A stretch of DNA of 64,000 bases from Alistipes sp. (lineage in GTDB: Bacteria; Bacteroidota; Bacteroidia; Bacteroidales; Rikenellaceae), in the NCBI GenBank assembly GCA_017403125.1, contig JAFQOR010000030.1, positions 22,420 through 86,419 on the forward strand, read 5' to 3'. Below the pieces are notes generated by a model that was not told the origin of the DNA, did not search any database, and saw only the letters and a list, made by a program, of their open reading frames with translations. This document shows positions 63,386 to 64,000 of the stretch, in pieces; position 1 is the first letter of the stretch, and every line of letters starts with the position of its first letter. Position numbers and translations under genes: made by a program.

Positions 63386-64000
<615 letters not shown>

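Overview
The window looks like the chromosome of a gut-type Bacteroidetes, most likely order Bacteroidales. The evidence is a sigma-ABfr style promoter in front of many genes (TTTG or TTG, about 19 bases, TAnnTTTG), very few Shine-Dalgarno sites, lineage-typical families (DUF4271, DUF3467, BatD/BatE, FadL-type porin, BspA leucine-rich repeats, GH97 and GH92 glycosidases, subunit A of a sodium-pumping NADH:quinone reductase), and a 47-base CRISPR repeat of the Bacteroidetes type II-C kind. The family is not resolved; Rikenellaceae/Alistipes-like is possible. No rRNA, tRNA, phage or insertion sequence was seen.

Layout. 1-2.3 kb: truncated nqrA and a lipoprotein gene, both leftward. 2.5-7.9 kb: rightward housekeeping genes (TatD-like nuclease, tcdA, a 2-hydroxyacid dehydrogenase, lnt, folC). 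8.0-16.3 kb: a dense leftward run of ten genes, lysE-type exporter, cmk, ispH, a small membrane protein, an S41 protease, a histidine kinase, DUF4271, hemD, rnpA, yidD. 16.6-20.5 kb: DUF3467 protein, a low-complexity lipoprotein and a FadL-like porin. 20.5-24.5 kb: an AT-richer island of three secreted-protein genes (BspA repeat protein, a paralogous-domain protein, a DUF-like protein), bounded on both sides by a 96-base copy of the 3' end of the neighbouring pullulanase gene. 24.5-30.9 kb: pullulanase lipoprotein, then a divergent TolC-HlyD-MFS efflux operon with a long structured leader. 31.0-35.7 kb: leftward sulfatase/LTA-synthase-like protein, upp, hflX, tonB. 35.9-43.5 kb: rlmN followed by a GH97-GH92-GH92 glycan-degradation cluster. 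43.6-59.0 kb: YitT protein, priA, comF, a leftward phosphoesterase, dnaX, tyrS, folB, a sodium symporter, fumarase, batD-batE and recR. 59.1-63.1 kb: an outer-membrane barrel gene divergent from a membrane TPR/helix-turn-helix regulator, a candidate small RNA with its own promoter and terminator, and purC. 63.1-64.0 kb: the end of a type II-C CRISPR-Cas locus (two-repeat array, probable tracrRNA, cas2, C-terminal part of cas1).

Most notable: each CRISPR repeat contains a good Bacteroidetes promoter, and the last repeat points straight into a downstream antirepeat plus a strong terminator. The tracrRNA may therefore be fired from the terminal repeat. Also notable are the island bracketed by duplicated pulA ends, the efflux-operon leader with two copies of a sequence competing for one pairing partner, and the unassigned 155-nt RNA upstream of purC.
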